Assembly: GCA_964399465.1 (NCBI GenBank)
Contig: CAYNRA010000003.1
Location: forward strand, 1 to 64,000
Source: CAYNRA01 sp964399465
GTDB lineage: Bacteria; Bacteroidota; Bacteroidia; Cytophagales; Spirosomataceae
Direction of reading: 5' to 3'
Length of the DNA: 64,000 nt
Part shown: positions 43,456 to 52,326 of the stretch, one piece after another
Layout of the letters: each line of letters begins with the position of its first letter
How positions within the stretch are numbered: the first letter of the stretch is position 1
Position numbers and translations under genes: made by a program
Notes under the pieces: generated by a model
The model's input: the letters and a program-made list of their open reading frames with translations, nothing else
Told to the model about the DNA's origin: nothing
Databases searched by the model: none

Positions 43456-44262
43456 CTATGCGATCAAATAATTTTTCTTTTTTAATACTGCTTCAATATC
43501 TGCAAAGGTAGTCAAAATTTCTGAACCATCCTTTGTAATCAGTACAGTATGCTCAAAATGAGCTGCTAATGACCGATCTTCTGTTCTGATAGTCCAATTA
43601 TCTGACTCTTGAATCACATTTCTCTTACCTAATGTCACCATTGGTTCAATAGCAATGACCATACCTGCTTGCAATCTTGTACCGTTACCTCTCTTCCCAA
43701 AGTTAGGCACTTCAGGTGCTTCGTGTAAAGACTTACCTACACCATGACCCACAAGTTCTCTCACGATTCCATAACCAAGTGACTCGCAATGGTTTTGAAT
43801 TGCAAAACTTACATCGCCCATTCTTGCCCCTTTTTTGATTGCTTCTATTCCTAAATAAAGAGAATTTTTAGTTTCTCTTAATAGTTGGATTGCTTCCTCA
43901 GAAATAGCTCCAATGCCATAAGTGTAAGCACTATCTGCATGAAACCCATTCTTAAAAACGCCACAATCAATGGAAACTATGTCTCCCTCTTGTACTTCCC
44001 GATTACTTGGAATTCCATGTACGACAACTTCATTTACTGAAATACAAAGTGTTGCAGGAAAGCCGTTATATCCCTTGAAAGATGGTAAGCCTCCGTTGTC
44101 TCGGATATACTGCTCAGCAATCTTATCAAGCGATTTTGTCGAAATTCCAGGTTCTAAAACCTTAGCTACTTCAGCATGTGCCTTAGCCAATATAGAACCA
44201 TTTTGCTTAATTATCTCAGCTTGTTCGTCAGTCTTGAGGATTATTGTACGTTTGTTTCCCAT
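43456..44262 (-). CDS. map: Type I methionine aminopeptidase
   Basis: 268 residues. It removes the initiator Met from nascent proteins in the cytoplasm. The dinuclear metal ligands are visible: Asp in VSIDCGVF and HADSAYTYG, His in GHGVGKSLHE, Glu in IAIEPMV, and the final Glu in HFEHTVLI. It starts 9 nt after the secY stop and is followed by infA with a 5-nt gap, the common secY-map-infA order. Confidence 0.97.
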   Translation of the reverse strand: MGNKRTIILKTDEQAEIIKQNGSILAKAHAEVAKVLEPGISTKSLDKIAEQYIRDNGGLPSFKGYNGFPATLCISVNEVVVHGIPSNREVQEGDIVSIDCGVFKNGFHADSAYTYGIGAISEEAIQLLRETKNSLYLGIEAIKKGARMGDVSFAIQNHCESLGYGIVRELVGHGVGKSLHEAPEVPNFGKRGNGTRLQAGMVIAIEPMVTLGKRNVIQESDNWTIRTEDRSLAAHFEHTVLITKDGSEILTTFADIEAVLKKKNYLIA

Positions 44263-44271
44263 GATTGATAA

Positions 44272-45597
44272 TTACCCAGCAACAACCGAGGATTGACGAC
44301 CTTGTAGTCTACCTGATTCCATCAGTCCTTCATATCTTCTCATCAAAAGATAACTTTCAATTTGTTGCAACGTATCTAGAACAACACCAACTAATATGAG
44401 AAGGGAGGTTCCGCCAAAGAAAGATGCAAATATTTGTGTCATTCCAAAAAGGCTTGCAATCGCGGGGAAAATAGCAACAAGTGCTAATAATACACCACCT
44501 GGTAAGGTAATACGATCCAATATAGCTGCTACAAAATCAGATGTAGGCTGACCTGGCTTAATACCTGGAACGAAGCCACCACCTCGCTTCATGTCATCCG
44601 CTATTTGGTTGGGATTGATTGAAATTGCTGTATAAAAGAATGTAAATGCAATAATCAGAAAAGCATATAATAAATTATACTGCCAAGAAGTTATGTCACT
44701 AAATGTTTGAGCTATGCTTTGAGCAGTGTCACTCTTCTCAGCAAATAGTGATGCTACCGTTGAAGGCACAAACATCAATGCTTGACCAAAAATAATTGGC
44801 ATTACACCTGAGATATTGAGTTTCAAAGGAAGATACTGTCTTTGTCCAGTAACCGCTTTGTTGCCTACAATTTGTTTTGCATACTGGACTGGAATTCTTC
44901 TCACAGCCTGTGTAATCGCAACAGCAAATAGTACAACAAGGAACAATGCTACTAATTCAATGACAAAGAACAAAAAGCCACCACTAGCGCCTCTTGCCTG
45001 AGCTTCACCTATTATTGCACCAGGGAAACGAGAAACGATACCAATCATGATTAACATTGAAATTCCATTTCCAACTCCTTTCTCTGTCATTCTTTCTCCA
45101 AGCCACATACTCATCATTGTACCAGCAACTAACATGATTACTGATGAAAAGTAATACAGACCTTGGTTTACCATGATAGCTTCAGTAGGTATCGTAGTTT
45201 TCAAGTAGGTAAAACCCTGAGTGATAGTTACAGCAATTGTCAACCATCTAGTAATTTGATTTAGTTTTTTTCTACCTGACTCTCCTTCTTTTTGGAGTTT
45301 ACTAAAGTAGGGAAGCGCTAGACCAAGTAACTGAATTGCAATAGAAGCAGAAATATATGGCATGATTCCTAATGCCATGATGGATGCATTACTGAAAGCA
45401 CCACCCACCAAAGTATCAAGTAAGCCTAATAACCCGTTTGAACTAGTCAAGTCTTGTAGCTTTTCAGGATCTGTTCCTGGGAGAACTACAAATGAGCCAA
45501 TTCGAAATACGATGATTATTAATACAGTATTGAGAATTCTATTTCTTAATTCTTCAATTGACCATATATTTTTTAGGGTTGATAGCAGTTTATTCAT
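44272..45597 (-). CDS. secY: Preprotein translocase subunit SecY
   Basis: 441 residues with ten hydrophobic helices; it is the channel subunit of the Sec translocon. The plug/TM2 region (GLLGLLDTLVGGAFSNASIMALGIMPYISASIAIQLL) and the C-terminal loop region (GVVLDTLQQIESYLLMRRYEGL) are typical. It lies between rplO and map. Confidence 0.98.
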   Translation of the reverse strand: MNKLLSTLKNIWSIEELRNRILNTVLIIIVFRIGSFVVLPGTDPEKLQDLTSSNGLLGLLDTLVGGAFSNASIMALGIMPYISASIAIQLLGLALPYFSKLQKEGESGRKKLNQITRWLTIAVTITQGFTYLKTTIPTEAIMVNQGLYYFSSVIMLVAGTMMSMWLGERMTEKGVGNGISMLIMIGIVSRFPGAIIGEAQARGASGGFLFFVIELVALFLVVLFAVAITQAVRRIPVQYAKQIVGNKAVTGQRQYLPLKLNISGVMPIIFGQALMFVPSTVASLFAEKSDTAQSIAQTFSDITSWQYNLLYAFLIIAFTFFYTAISINPNQIADDMKRGGGFVPGIKPGQPTSDFVAAILDRITLPGGVLLALVAIFPAIASLFGMTQIFASFFGGTSLLILVGVVLDTLQQIESYLLMRRYEGLMESGRLQGRQSSVVAG

Positions 45598-45645
45598 TTT
45601 CAGAACAGTATTCTAAAGGTAAAGGGTCTTTCGACCCATTAATTC

Positions 45646-46110
45646 TTATTCAGCTGAAAAGTTGGAGTGTACAATAGCAGTACCACCTTGCTTTTCGATT
45701 GCTTCTTTTGCTGAAGCAGAAAAAGCGTGAGCCGTTACTTGTAAATTGGCTCCAACTTCACCTCTACCTAGTATTTTAACAAGACCAGACTTATTAATCA
45801 AACCGTTTTCTCTCATTACTTCAAGAGTGATTACAGTAGAACCAATAGAATCAGCCAATGCTTGTACAGTATCTAAGTTGATAGCTTTGTATTCAACACG
45901 ATTAATGTTGTTGAAACCAAACTTAGGCACACGTCTTTGAAGTGGCATTTGACCCCCTTCAAAACCTCTTTTCTGACTATAACCAGAACGAGATTTCGCC
46001 CCTTTATGACCTCTTTTCGCAGTACCGCCACCGCCTGAACCCTGGCCTCTACCTAGTCTTGTGTTTGTTCTTACTGAACCTTTTGCTGGACTTAATGAAC
46101 TTAAATTCAT
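45646..46110 (-). CDS. rplO: 50S ribosomal protein L15
   Basis: 154 residues, starting MNLSSLSPAKGSVRTNTRLGRGQGSGGGGTAKRGHKG, the Gly-rich N-terminal extension of L15, and ending in the globular domain (VKILGRGEVGANLQVTAHAFSASAKEAIEKQGG). It helps late assembly of the large subunit. Confidence 0.98.
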   Translation of the reverse strand: MNLSSLSPAKGSVRTNTRLGRGQGSGGGGTAKRGHKGAKSRSGYSQKRGFEGGQMPLQRRVPKFGFNNINRVEYKAINLDTVQALADSIGSTVITLEVMRENGLINKSGLVKILGRGEVGANLQVTAHAFSASAKEAIEKQGGTAIVHSNFSAE

Positions 46111-46165
46111 TTGAGAAAATATATTTAATGTGATACGCAGTCGTTAGACCACTCGGCTTTGCCTA

Positions 46166-46345
46166 TTATATTTCTTCTACAACAATCAAGTGTTGTACTT
46201 TTCTAATCATACCCGCAATCGGAGCATTGACTTCTTTCACTACTGATTTATTGATTTTACCTAAACCAAGAGCCTGAATAGTCAGCTTTTGATTTTTAGG
46301 ACGATCAATAGTGCTTTTTACTTGCGTTATTTTAACAGTTGCCAT
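46166..46345 (-). CDS. rpmD: 50S ribosomal protein L30
   Basis: A 59-residue protein starting MATVKITQVKSTIDRPKNQK, with QALGLGKINKSVV and ending HLIVVEEI; the L30 fold and length are normal. It lies between rpsE (27-nt gap) and rplO (55-nt gap). Confidence 0.97.
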   Translation of the reverse strand: MATVKITQVKSTIDRPKNQKLTIQALGLGKINKSVVKEVNAPIAGMIRKVQHLIVVEEI

Positions 46346-46372
46346 AATATTATGATCAGCCGATGCTGATGA

Positions 46373-46879
46373 TTATCCGTTAAATACTTTTGTTAATGAC
46401 ACATTACGCTGCTTAGCTACGTCGTGTGGTGACTTCATTTTCGAAAGAGCATCTAAAGTTGCCTTAACCACGTTGTGCGGATTTGAAGACCCTTTAGATT
46501 TCGCTAATACGTTATGAATACCAGCCGCTTCCAAGACCGCACGCATTGCACCACCCGCGATTACTCCAGTACCTGGAGCTGCTGGGCGAACAAATACATA
46601 ACCTCCTGAAAACTTACCGTGCATTTCATGCGGTACAGTGTCATTAATTACAGGTACGTGAACTAAGTTTTTCTTCGCATCTTCGATAGCTTTTGCAATT
46701 GCATCTGTTACCTCATTCGCTTTACCTAGACCTTGTCCTACTACTCCTTTTCCGTCGCCTACTACTACAATTGCTGAGAAACTGAATCTTCTACCACCTT
46801 TCACTACTTTAGCTACACGGTTGATAGCGACTACTTTCTCTTTAAGCTCCGATTCGTTTACTTTTGTTGCTTTATTCAT
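46373..46879 (-). CDS. rpsE: 30S ribosomal protein S5
   Basis: 168 residues from the ATG at 46879 (a GTG directly before it gives the same frame). The double-stranded RNA-binding-type domain (VVAINRVAKVVKGGRRFSFSAIVVVGDGKGVVG) and second domain (PAAPGTGVIAGGAMRAVLEAAGIHNVLAKSKGSSNPHN) are intact. S5 contributes to decoding fidelity and mRNA entry. Confidence 0.98.
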   Translation of the reverse strand: MNKATKVNESELKEKVVAINRVAKVVKGGRRFSFSAIVVVGDGKGVVGQGLGKANEVTDAIAKAIEDAKKNLVHVPVINDTVPHEMHGKFSGGYVFVRPAAPGTGVIAGGAMRAVLEAAGIHNVLAKSKGSSNPHNVVKATLDALSKMKSPHDVAKQRNVSLTKVFNG

Positions 46880-46898
46880 CACTTAATCATTCAAATAA

Positions 46899-47246
46899 TT
46901 AGAATACTAAACCAGCTTCTCTTGCACCCTCTGCCAATGCCTTCACATTACCGTGGTATAGATACCCATTTCTGTCAAATACACACTGTGAAATACCGTT
47001 TGCTACAGCTTTCTCAGCGATTTTACTACCGACTTGCTTTGAGTTCTCCACTTTCACACCCTTCAAACCTAATTCGATAGACGAAGCAGCGGCAAGGGTT
47101 TTTCCAGTTAAATCATCAACTAACTGGGCATAGATAGCTGTATTTGAACGATATACAGTCAATCTTGGACGTACAGCTGTACCTTTGATTCTACGCCGAA
47201 TACGCCATTTTATCTTTTGTCTTCTTTGAACTTTACTTTGTGCCAT
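46899..47246 (-). CDS. rplR: 50S ribosomal protein L18
   Basis: 115 residues. The core shows RPRLTVYRSNTAIYAQLVDD and CVFDRNGYLYHGNVKALAEGAREAGLVF, standard for L18, which binds 5S rRNA with L5 and L25. Gaps of 32 nt to rplF and 19 nt to rpsE. Confidence 0.98.
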   Translation of the reverse strand: MAQSKVQRRQKIKWRIRRRIKGTAVRPRLTVYRSNTAIYAQLVDDLTGKTLAAASSIELGLKGVKVENSKQVGSKIAEKAVANGISQCVFDRNGYLYHGNVKALAEGAREAGLVF

Positions 47247-47278
47247 TTCCTTTTAAATTAAATTAATCGAAATTTATT

Positions 47279-47836
47279 TTATTTCTTACCAGCAGTTTTA
47301 CCAGCTTTTCTACGTACAATCTCGCCAACAAAACGAATACCTTTACCTTTGTAAGGCTCTGTTTTACGAAGTGACTTGATTTTCGAAGAAACTAATCCGA
47401 TTAATTGTTTGTCGATTCCTTCTAAGATGATGATTGGGTTTTTACCTTTCTCCATCTTTGTCTCAACTTTCAATTCACTAGGAACTACAAAGTAAATGTT
47501 GTGTGAATATCCCAATGACAAATCAATGATATTTCCATTGTTAGTCGCTTTGTAACCCACACCCACTAATTCCATTTCTTTCTTATACCCCTCGCTTACA
47601 CCAACAACCATGTTACTGATTAATGAACGATACAAGCCGTGCAATGCTTTATGACGCTTTTGCTCTGTAGGTCTTTCTACTCGAACGATAGAATCTTCTA
47701 CAATTACTTTAATGTCTGCATCTACTTTCTGAGTCAAAGTACCCTTTGCTCCTTTCACAGTTACAACATTGCCTTGATCTACAGTGAGTGTAACACCGGC
47801 AGGCATATTGATTATTTTTTTACCAATTCTTGACAT
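47279..47836 (-). CDS. rplF: 50S ribosomal protein L6
   Basis: 185 residues, starting MSRIGKKIINMPAGVTLTV, with the C-terminal signature EPYKGKGIRFVGEIVRRKAGKTAGKK. L6 lies near the sarcin-ricin loop and helps bind elongation factors. Gap of 51 nt after rpsH. Confidence 0.98.
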   Translation of the reverse strand: MSRIGKKIINMPAGVTLTVDQGNVVTVKGAKGTLTQKVDADIKVIVEDSIVRVERPTEQKRHKALHGLYRSLISNMVVGVSEGYKKEMELVGVGYKATNNGNIIDLSLGYSHNIYFVVPSELKVETKMEKGKNPIIILEGIDKQLIGLVSSKIKSLRKTEPYKGKGIRFVGEIVRRKAGKTAGKK

Positions 47837-47887
47837 AAATAGATTTGTTTAAGGCTCATCATTTTCGCAATGAGCGGTCAACTTTTA

Positions 47888-48289
47888 TTAATATATATAA
47901 CAAAGTACCTCTCCACCTACGTTGAGTGCTTTGGCTTCTTTGTCAGTTATTACTCCTTTAGAAGTTGAAAGAATCGCAATCCCTAGACCGTTCAAAACTC
48001 TTGGAATTGAATCCACACCTGAATACTTTCTTAAACCAGGCTTAGAAGCACGTGTTAGATTAACAATTGCAGACTGCTTGGTTAATGGATTGTATTTTAG
48101 TGCAATTTTGATTGTCCCTTGTGGACCTTCCTCAACGAATTTATAACTTTGGATGTATCCTTTGTCATAAAGGACTTTCGTTATTTCTTTTTTAATGTTG
48201 GATGCAGGAATTTCAACAATTCTGTGACGCGCTTTGATTGCGTTACGTAATCTTGTGAGGTAATCTGCTATTGGATCCGTTGTTACCAT
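47888..48289 (-). CDS. rpsH: 30S ribosomal protein S8
   Basis: 133 residues, starting TDPIADYLTRLRNAIKARH, with the C-terminal motif GLGIAILSTSKGVITDKEA. S8 is a primary 16S rRNA binder and in E. coli the translational repressor of the spc operon. The gap from rpsN is 95 nt and contains a hairpin. Confidence 0.98.
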   Translation of the reverse strand: MVTTDPIADYLTRLRNAIKARHRIVEIPASNIKKEITKVLYDKGYIQSYKFVEEGPQGTIKIALKYNPLTKQSAIVNLTRASKPGLRKYSGVDSIPRVLNGLGIAILSTSKGVITDKEAKALNVGGEVLCYIY

Positions 48290-48315
48290 TTGAAATATTA
48301 ATTATTTTGAAGAAA

Positions 48316-48349
48316 CCGTTAAGCAGTATCGAAGCGACTTACTTAACGG
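48316..48349 (-). other. Hairpin in the rpsN-rpsH spacer
   Basis: An 8-bp inverted repeat CCGTTAAG (48316-48323) / CTTAACGG (48342-48349) in a 95-nt spacer that is longer than most in the cluster. No T-run follows directly on the minus strand (TTTCTTC), so termination is not obvious. It might be an RNA control element; its role is unknown. Confidence 0.4.
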
Positions 48350-48384
48350 GTTGCAAAATTAGTAAAATAATTTTATAAAAAAAA

Positions 48385-48654
48385 TTACCAAGATGACTTG
48401 GTTACACCAGGGATAAGGCCATTTCCTGCCATCTCACGGAACGTAACCCGGTTGATACCGAACTTTCTCATGTATCCTTTCGGACGACCTGTTAATTTAC
48501 ATCTGTTGTGTAATCTAACTGCCGAAGAGTTTTTTGGTAGTGCATCTAGGCCTTTCCAATCTCCTGCTTCTTTAAGAGCAGCTCTTTTGGTAGCATATTT
48601 AGCAACTAATCTTTCTCTTTTTCTCTCTCTAGCTTTGATTGATTCTTTAGCCAT
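48385..48654 (-). CDS. rpsN: 30S ribosomal protein S14, zinc-free form
   Basis: 89 residues, the longer S14 type. The zinc ribbon cysteines of the 61-residue form are absent; a single Cys remains in HNRCKLTGRPKGYMRKFG. The end REMAGNGLIPGVTKSSW is typical. S14 is a late-assembly head protein of the 30S subunit. Confidence 0.98.
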   Translation of the reverse strand: MAKESIKARERKRERLVAKYATKRAALKEAGDWKGLDALPKNSSAVRLHNRCKLTGRPKGYMRKFGINRVTFREMAGNGLIPGVTKSSW

Positions 48655-48684
48655 TTCTGTATGTCTTAAGTCGTAAGAAGATAA

Positions 48685-49233
48685 TTATTTTTTGTTCGAA
48701 GCAAAAGGCATACCCATTGCTTTTAATAATTCGTAACTTTCTGCATCTGTTGGCGCATTTGTCACAAAAGTTACGTCCATACCTTGGATTTTATTGATTT
48801 TATCAATAGAAATCTCAGGGAAGATGATTTGCTCTTTGATACCAAATGTATAGTTTCCTCTTCCGTCAAAGCCTTTATCGCTGATACCTTGGAAGTCACG
48901 TACACGTGGTAAAGCAACCGCAATTAGACGATCCAAAAACTCATACATGATTTCACCTCTTAGTGTTACTTTCGCACCAATCGGCATACCTTCTCTTAAC
49001 TTAAAGTTAGAAACGGCTTTTTTAGCAATTGTAGGGACTGCTTTTTGACCCGTGATGAGTGTAAGTTCATCTACACTATTGTCAACAAGTTTTTTGTCAC
49101 CTGTTGCTGCTCCAACACCACGATTAACAACGATTTTAAGTAGTTTAGGAACCTGCATGGCAGATTTGTAGCTAAACTTTTCTTGAAGAGACGGAACTAC
49201 TTCCTTTTTGTACTTTTCTTTAAGACGTGCCAT
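48685..49233 (-). CDS. rplE: 50S ribosomal protein L5
   Basis: 182 residues. Standard motifs: KIVVNRGVGAATGDKKLVDNSVDELTLITGQKAVPTIAKKAVSNFKLREG and RDFQGISDKGFDGRGNYTFGIKEQIIFPEI. L5 binds 5S rRNA and the P-site tRNA elbow. Confidence 0.98.
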   Translation of the reverse strand: MARLKEKYKKEVVPSLQEKFSYKSAMQVPKLLKIVVNRGVGAATGDKKLVDNSVDELTLITGQKAVPTIAKKAVSNFKLREGMPIGAKVTLRGEIMYEFLDRLIAVALPRVRDFQGISDKGFDGRGNYTFGIKEQIIFPEISIDKINKIQGMDVTFVTNAPTDAESYELLKAMGMPFASNKK

Positions 49234-49280
49234 AACTTAGAGTGGATTTCCGACCCACACCTCCGTTTAAAATTAAATAA

Positions 49281-49619
49281 TTAGATAAATTTGCCAGTAG
49301 CTTTTGAAAAACGTTGCAGTTTTCCTGCCTCGTTGAGCTTACGACCTGTACGTGTAGCTTTTCCAGTTGCTGGATCAACAAGTTTCACGTTACTAATGTG
49401 AATTGTACCCTCCATTTCCTTGATTTCTCCTTGAGGATTTTGAGCACTTGGCTTCACATGTTTCTTAATCATGTTTGCGCCTTCTACAATTACACGTTGT
49501 TTGTCAACGAAGACCTTGGTGATTTTACCACGCTTGCCTTTTGCATTTCCTGCAATTACTTCCACTAAGTCACCAGAGCGGACGTGTAATTTTGGTTGCT
49601 TATTGAATTTTCTTTCCAT
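49281..49619 (-). CDS. rplX: 50S ribosomal protein L24
   Basis: 112 residues with the KOW motif region (LHVRSGDLVEVIAGNAKGKRGKITKVFVDKQRVIVEGANMIKKHVKP). L24 starts assembly of the large subunit near the tunnel exit. Standard place between rplN and rplE. Confidence 0.98.
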   Translation of the reverse strand: MERKFNKQPKLHVRSGDLVEVIAGNAKGKRGKITKVFVDKQRVIVEGANMIKKHVKPSAQNPQGEIKEMEGTIHISNVKLVDPATGKATRTGRKLNEAGKLQRFSKATGKFI

Positions 49620-49662
49620 TGGAATTTCTTAATCTTAAAGATATCTGATCTATTAACTTATC

Positions 49663-50031
49663 TCAAAGAACCTCAGGGGCAAGTGAGACAATTTTCATAA
49701 ACTGCTTTTCACGTAATTCACGAGCGACTGGCCCGAAGATACGTGTACCACGAGGTTCATCTTGATTATTCAAAAGAACGACTGCGTTATCTTCAAAGCG
49801 AATATAAGAACCATCTTTGCGTCTTACTTCTTTCTTTGTTCTAACTACAACTGCTTTTGAAACTGTGCCTTTCTTCATATTTGACGAAGAAAGAGCTTGC
49901 TTTACTGTGACAACTACTTTGTCACCGATAGATGCATAGCGCTTTCCTGTACCACCCAAAACACGGATGACAAGGACTTCTTTTGCACCACTATTATCCG
50001 CTACACTAGCTCTAGATTCTTGCTGTAACAT
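49663..50031 (-). CDS. rplN: 50S ribosomal protein L14
   Basis: 122 residues, exactly the family length, starting MLQQESRASVADNSGAKEVLVIRVLGG and containing FDDN-type core and GPVARELREKQFMKIVSLAPEVL. It lies at the subunit interface with L19. Confidence 0.98.
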   Translation of the reverse strand: MLQQESRASVADNSGAKEVLVIRVLGGTGKRYASIGDKVVVTVKQALSSSNMKKGTVSKAVVVRTKKEVRRKDGSYIRFEDNAVVLLNNQDEPRGTRIFGPVARELREKQFMKIVSLAPEVL

Positions 50032-50093
50032 TTTTGAATAATTTTGTATGAATTCATTAGTTCAACACTAACTCATCAAACGGATGATCTTAA

Positions 50094-50348
50094 TTACTTA
50101 GCTTTTTCGATAATTTCAACCAATCTCCAACGCTTGCTTTTACTAAGCGGACGGGTTTCCATCACTTTTACTGTATCACCAATTCCTGCTTCATTATTTT
50201 CATCATGAAACATAATTTTCTTGGTCTTAAGCATGAACTTTCCATACTTCGGGTGCTTCACCTTACGTACTACTTTGATAACGCCTGATTTTTCCATAGC
50301 GTTACTCGTGACGACACCTACACGTTCTTTTCTTACATTTCTTTCCAT
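50094..50348 (-). CDS. rpsQ: 30S ribosomal protein S17
   Basis: 84 residues, OB-fold: RKERVGVVTSNAMEKSGVIKVVRKVKHPKYGKFM and GDTVKVMETRPLSKSKRWRLVEIIEKAK are standard S17 motifs. It is a primary 16S rRNA binder. Gaps 40 nt (from rpmC) and 62 nt (to rplN). Confidence 0.98.
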   Translation of the reverse strand: MERNVRKERVGVVTSNAMEKSGVIKVVRKVKHPKYGKFMLKTKKIMFHDENNEAGIGDTVKVMETRPLSKSKRWRLVEIIEKAK

Positions 50349-50388
50349 CTGGAATATTTCTTTAATCGACGTAATTAAAAACTAATTG

Positions 50389-50571
50389 TTACTTGCTGTT
50401 TAACTCAGTAAGCAATCTAGCTATTTCCTTACGAGACTGTGTAATCCGGTTCGGGTTTTCAATAGGTGTAATTGCGTGAGCAAACTTCAATTTTTGTAAT
50501 CTTTCTCTTTCGGCTACGAGTTGCTCGTTTAATTGTTCTACCGAAAGTGACTTTAAATCTGTCTTTTTCAT
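50389..50571 (-). CDS. rpmC: 50S ribosomal protein L29
   Basis: 60 residues, two-helix L29: KKTDLKSLSVEQLNEQLVAERERLQKLKFAHAITPIENPNRITQSRKEIARLLTELN. It sits by the tunnel exit and contacts L23. Confidence 0.97.
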   Translation of the reverse strand: MKKTDLKSLSVEQLNEQLVAERERLQKLKFAHAITPIENPNRITQSRKEIARLLTELNSK

Positions 50572-50615
50572 TCTATTTAATCTTTCTTATAAGTATAGAA
50601 ATGACACCAAGCAAC

Positions 50616-51035
50616 TTATGCTTGGTAATCTCTTCGAACAATAAACTTGGTTTTAACTGGTAACTTTTGAGCAGCTAAACGAAGTGCCTCTTTGGCTAAT
50701 TCCAAAGATACGCCGCTAGCTTCAAACAAGATTGTACCTGGATAAATATTGGCAACCCAATACTCAGGAGCACCCTTACCTTTACCCATACGAACCTCAA
50801 GAGGTTTTTTGGTAATTGGATTATCAGGGAAAATACGGATCCAAACTTGGCCTTCACGTTTCATTGCACGTGTAACCCCGATACGGGCAGCTTCGATTTG
50901 GCGAGAAGTAATCCGGCCTGGCTCAAGTGACTTAATTGCGAAAGAACCAAACGCAATCTCATGACCTCTTGATGCAATACCCTTTATTCTACCTTTTTGT
51001 GACTTACGAAACTTAGTTCTTCTTGGTTGTAACAT
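50616..51035 (-). CDS. rplP: 50S ribosomal protein L16
   Basis: 139 residues from the ATG at 51035 (MLQPRRTKFRKSQKGRIKG), the normal L16 start; the reading frame stays open upstream by 12 codons to a non-ATG codon, which I reject. Motifs GVTRAMKREGQVWIRIFPDNPITKKP and MGKGKGAPEYWVANIYPG are intact. L16 helps position A-site tRNA. Confidence 0.97.
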   Translation of the reverse strand: MLQPRRTKFRKSQKGRIKGIASRGHEIAFGSFAIKSLEPGRITSRQIEAARIGVTRAMKREGQVWIRIFPDNPITKKPLEVRMGKGKGAPEYWVANIYPGTILFEASGVSLELAKEALRLAAQKLPVKTKFIVRRDYQA

Positions 51036-51085
51036 AACAGTAATGTATTTTAGAGGGAAACCCTCAACCAAGATAAGCGACTAGC

Positions 51086-51865
51086 TTACCTTTTGTTATT
51101 GTTGTTAGAATTGTTATTACTACGTTTACGTTTCTTGTTGCGGTCATCGCCTGATGAGCGATCGTTGCGATTGAAACTTCCACGTTTGCTTTCAGATTTT
51201 TCAGCTGCAGCTACTTCACCGCTCGGAGTTAAATCTCTGCGACCATATACTTCACCTTTAAAAATCCAAACTTTGATTCCAATGATACCATACACTGTCA
51301 ACGACTCCGAAATTGCATAGTCGATGTCTGCACGTAATGTATGAAGTGGAATTCTACCCTCTTTGTACATCTCAGTTCTAGCCATTTCAGCTCCACCAAG
51401 ACGACCAGAAAGCTTTACTTTAATTCCTTGAGCACCTGCACGAACGGCTGTTTGGATTGCCTGTTTCATTGCACGTCTGTAAGAAACACGAGCACGAAGT
51501 TGTTGTGCGATTGTCTCACCCACTAACTTAGCGTCAATCTCAGGACGTTTGATCTCAAAAATGTTGATTTGTACGTCTTTCCCTGTAAGTTTCTTTAATT
51601 CTTCACGAATTTTATCTACTTCACTTCCACCTTTTCCGATAACAACACCTGGGCGGGCAGTATGGATTGTAAGTGTAATTCTTTTAAGAGTACGCTCAAT
51701 TACGATACGAGATACAGAACCTTTCGGGATTCTGGCTCCCAAATATTTACGAATTTTATCGTCTTCTACAAGTTTCTCAGCGAAATTCTTTCCACCATAC
51801 CAGCTAGATTCCCATCCTCTGATATAGCCAAGTCTAAGACCTATAGGATTTACTTTTTGTCCCAT
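51086..51865 (-). CDS. rpsC: 30S ribosomal protein S3 with Asn/Arg-rich tail
   Basis: 259 residues, starting MGQKVNPIGLRLGYIRGWESSWYGG. The KH domain (PGVVIGKGGSEVDKIREELKKLTG) and C-terminal S3 domain (LGGAEMARTEMYKEGRIPLHTLRADIDYA) are standard up to about residue 218. The last roughly 40 residues form a low-complexity tail rich in Ser, Lys, Arg and Asn ending in NNNSNNNNKR, longer than the E. coli protein (233). S3 lies at the mRNA entry site. Confidence 0.98.
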   Translation of the reverse strand: MGQKVNPIGLRLGYIRGWESSWYGGKNFAEKLVEDDKIRKYLGARIPKGSVSRIVIERTLKRITLTIHTARPGVVIGKGGSEVDKIREELKKLTGKDVQINIFEIKRPEIDAKLVGETIAQQLRARVSYRRAMKQAIQTAVRAGAQGIKVKLSGRLGGAEMARTEMYKEGRIPLHTLRADIDYAISESLTVYGIIGIKVWIFKGEVYGRRDLTPSGEVAAAEKSESKRGSFNRNDRSSGDDRNKKRKRSNNNSNNNNKR

Positions 51866-51896
51866 TTTGTAACTATATTAATGATTACAGTGATTA

Positions 51897-52280
51897 TTAT
51901 TCAGCTGGTGCTGTTTCAATATTTTCAGTTGCCGCACCTGCTTTACTATCCACAATGATAGTTAAATGGTGAGAACGCTTACGTACGCGGTAGGCACGTC
52001 CCTGAGGAGCGGGTCTCAAACGCTTTAACATACGGCCACCATCTACAAAGATGCTTTTCACGTATAAGTTAGCTTCCTCTACTTTCTGGTCTTCATTTAA
52101 GTTTTGCCAGTTAGCAATAGCAGACATCAATACCTTCTTCATTACCGGTGCTGCTGCTTGGCTTTGGAAACTCAAAATACCTAAAGCTTGTCCTACTTGC
52201 TTACCTCTGATTAAGTCAGCTACTAACCGTACTTTACGAGGCGACGTAGGGTAATCGTTTAATCTTGCTTTTGCTTCCAT
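51897..52280 (-). CDS. rplV: 50S ribosomal protein L22
   Basis: 127 residues. Motifs NDYPTSPRKVRLVADLIRGKQVGQALGIL and LKRLRPAPQGRAYRVRKRSHHLTIIV are standard; the latter loop lines the exit tunnel. A short Ala-rich tail (SKAGAATENIETAPAE) follows. Confidence 0.98.
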   Translation of the reverse strand: MEAKARLNDYPTSPRKVRLVADLIRGKQVGQALGILSFQSQAAAPVMKKVLMSAIANWQNLNEDQKVEEANLYVKSIFVDGGRMLKRLRPAPQGRAYRVRKRSHHLTIIVDSKAGAATENIETAPAE

Positions 52281-52326
52281 TTCAATTAATGATTATCATC
52301 AAAATCTGTAAAACACAGATTCAATA

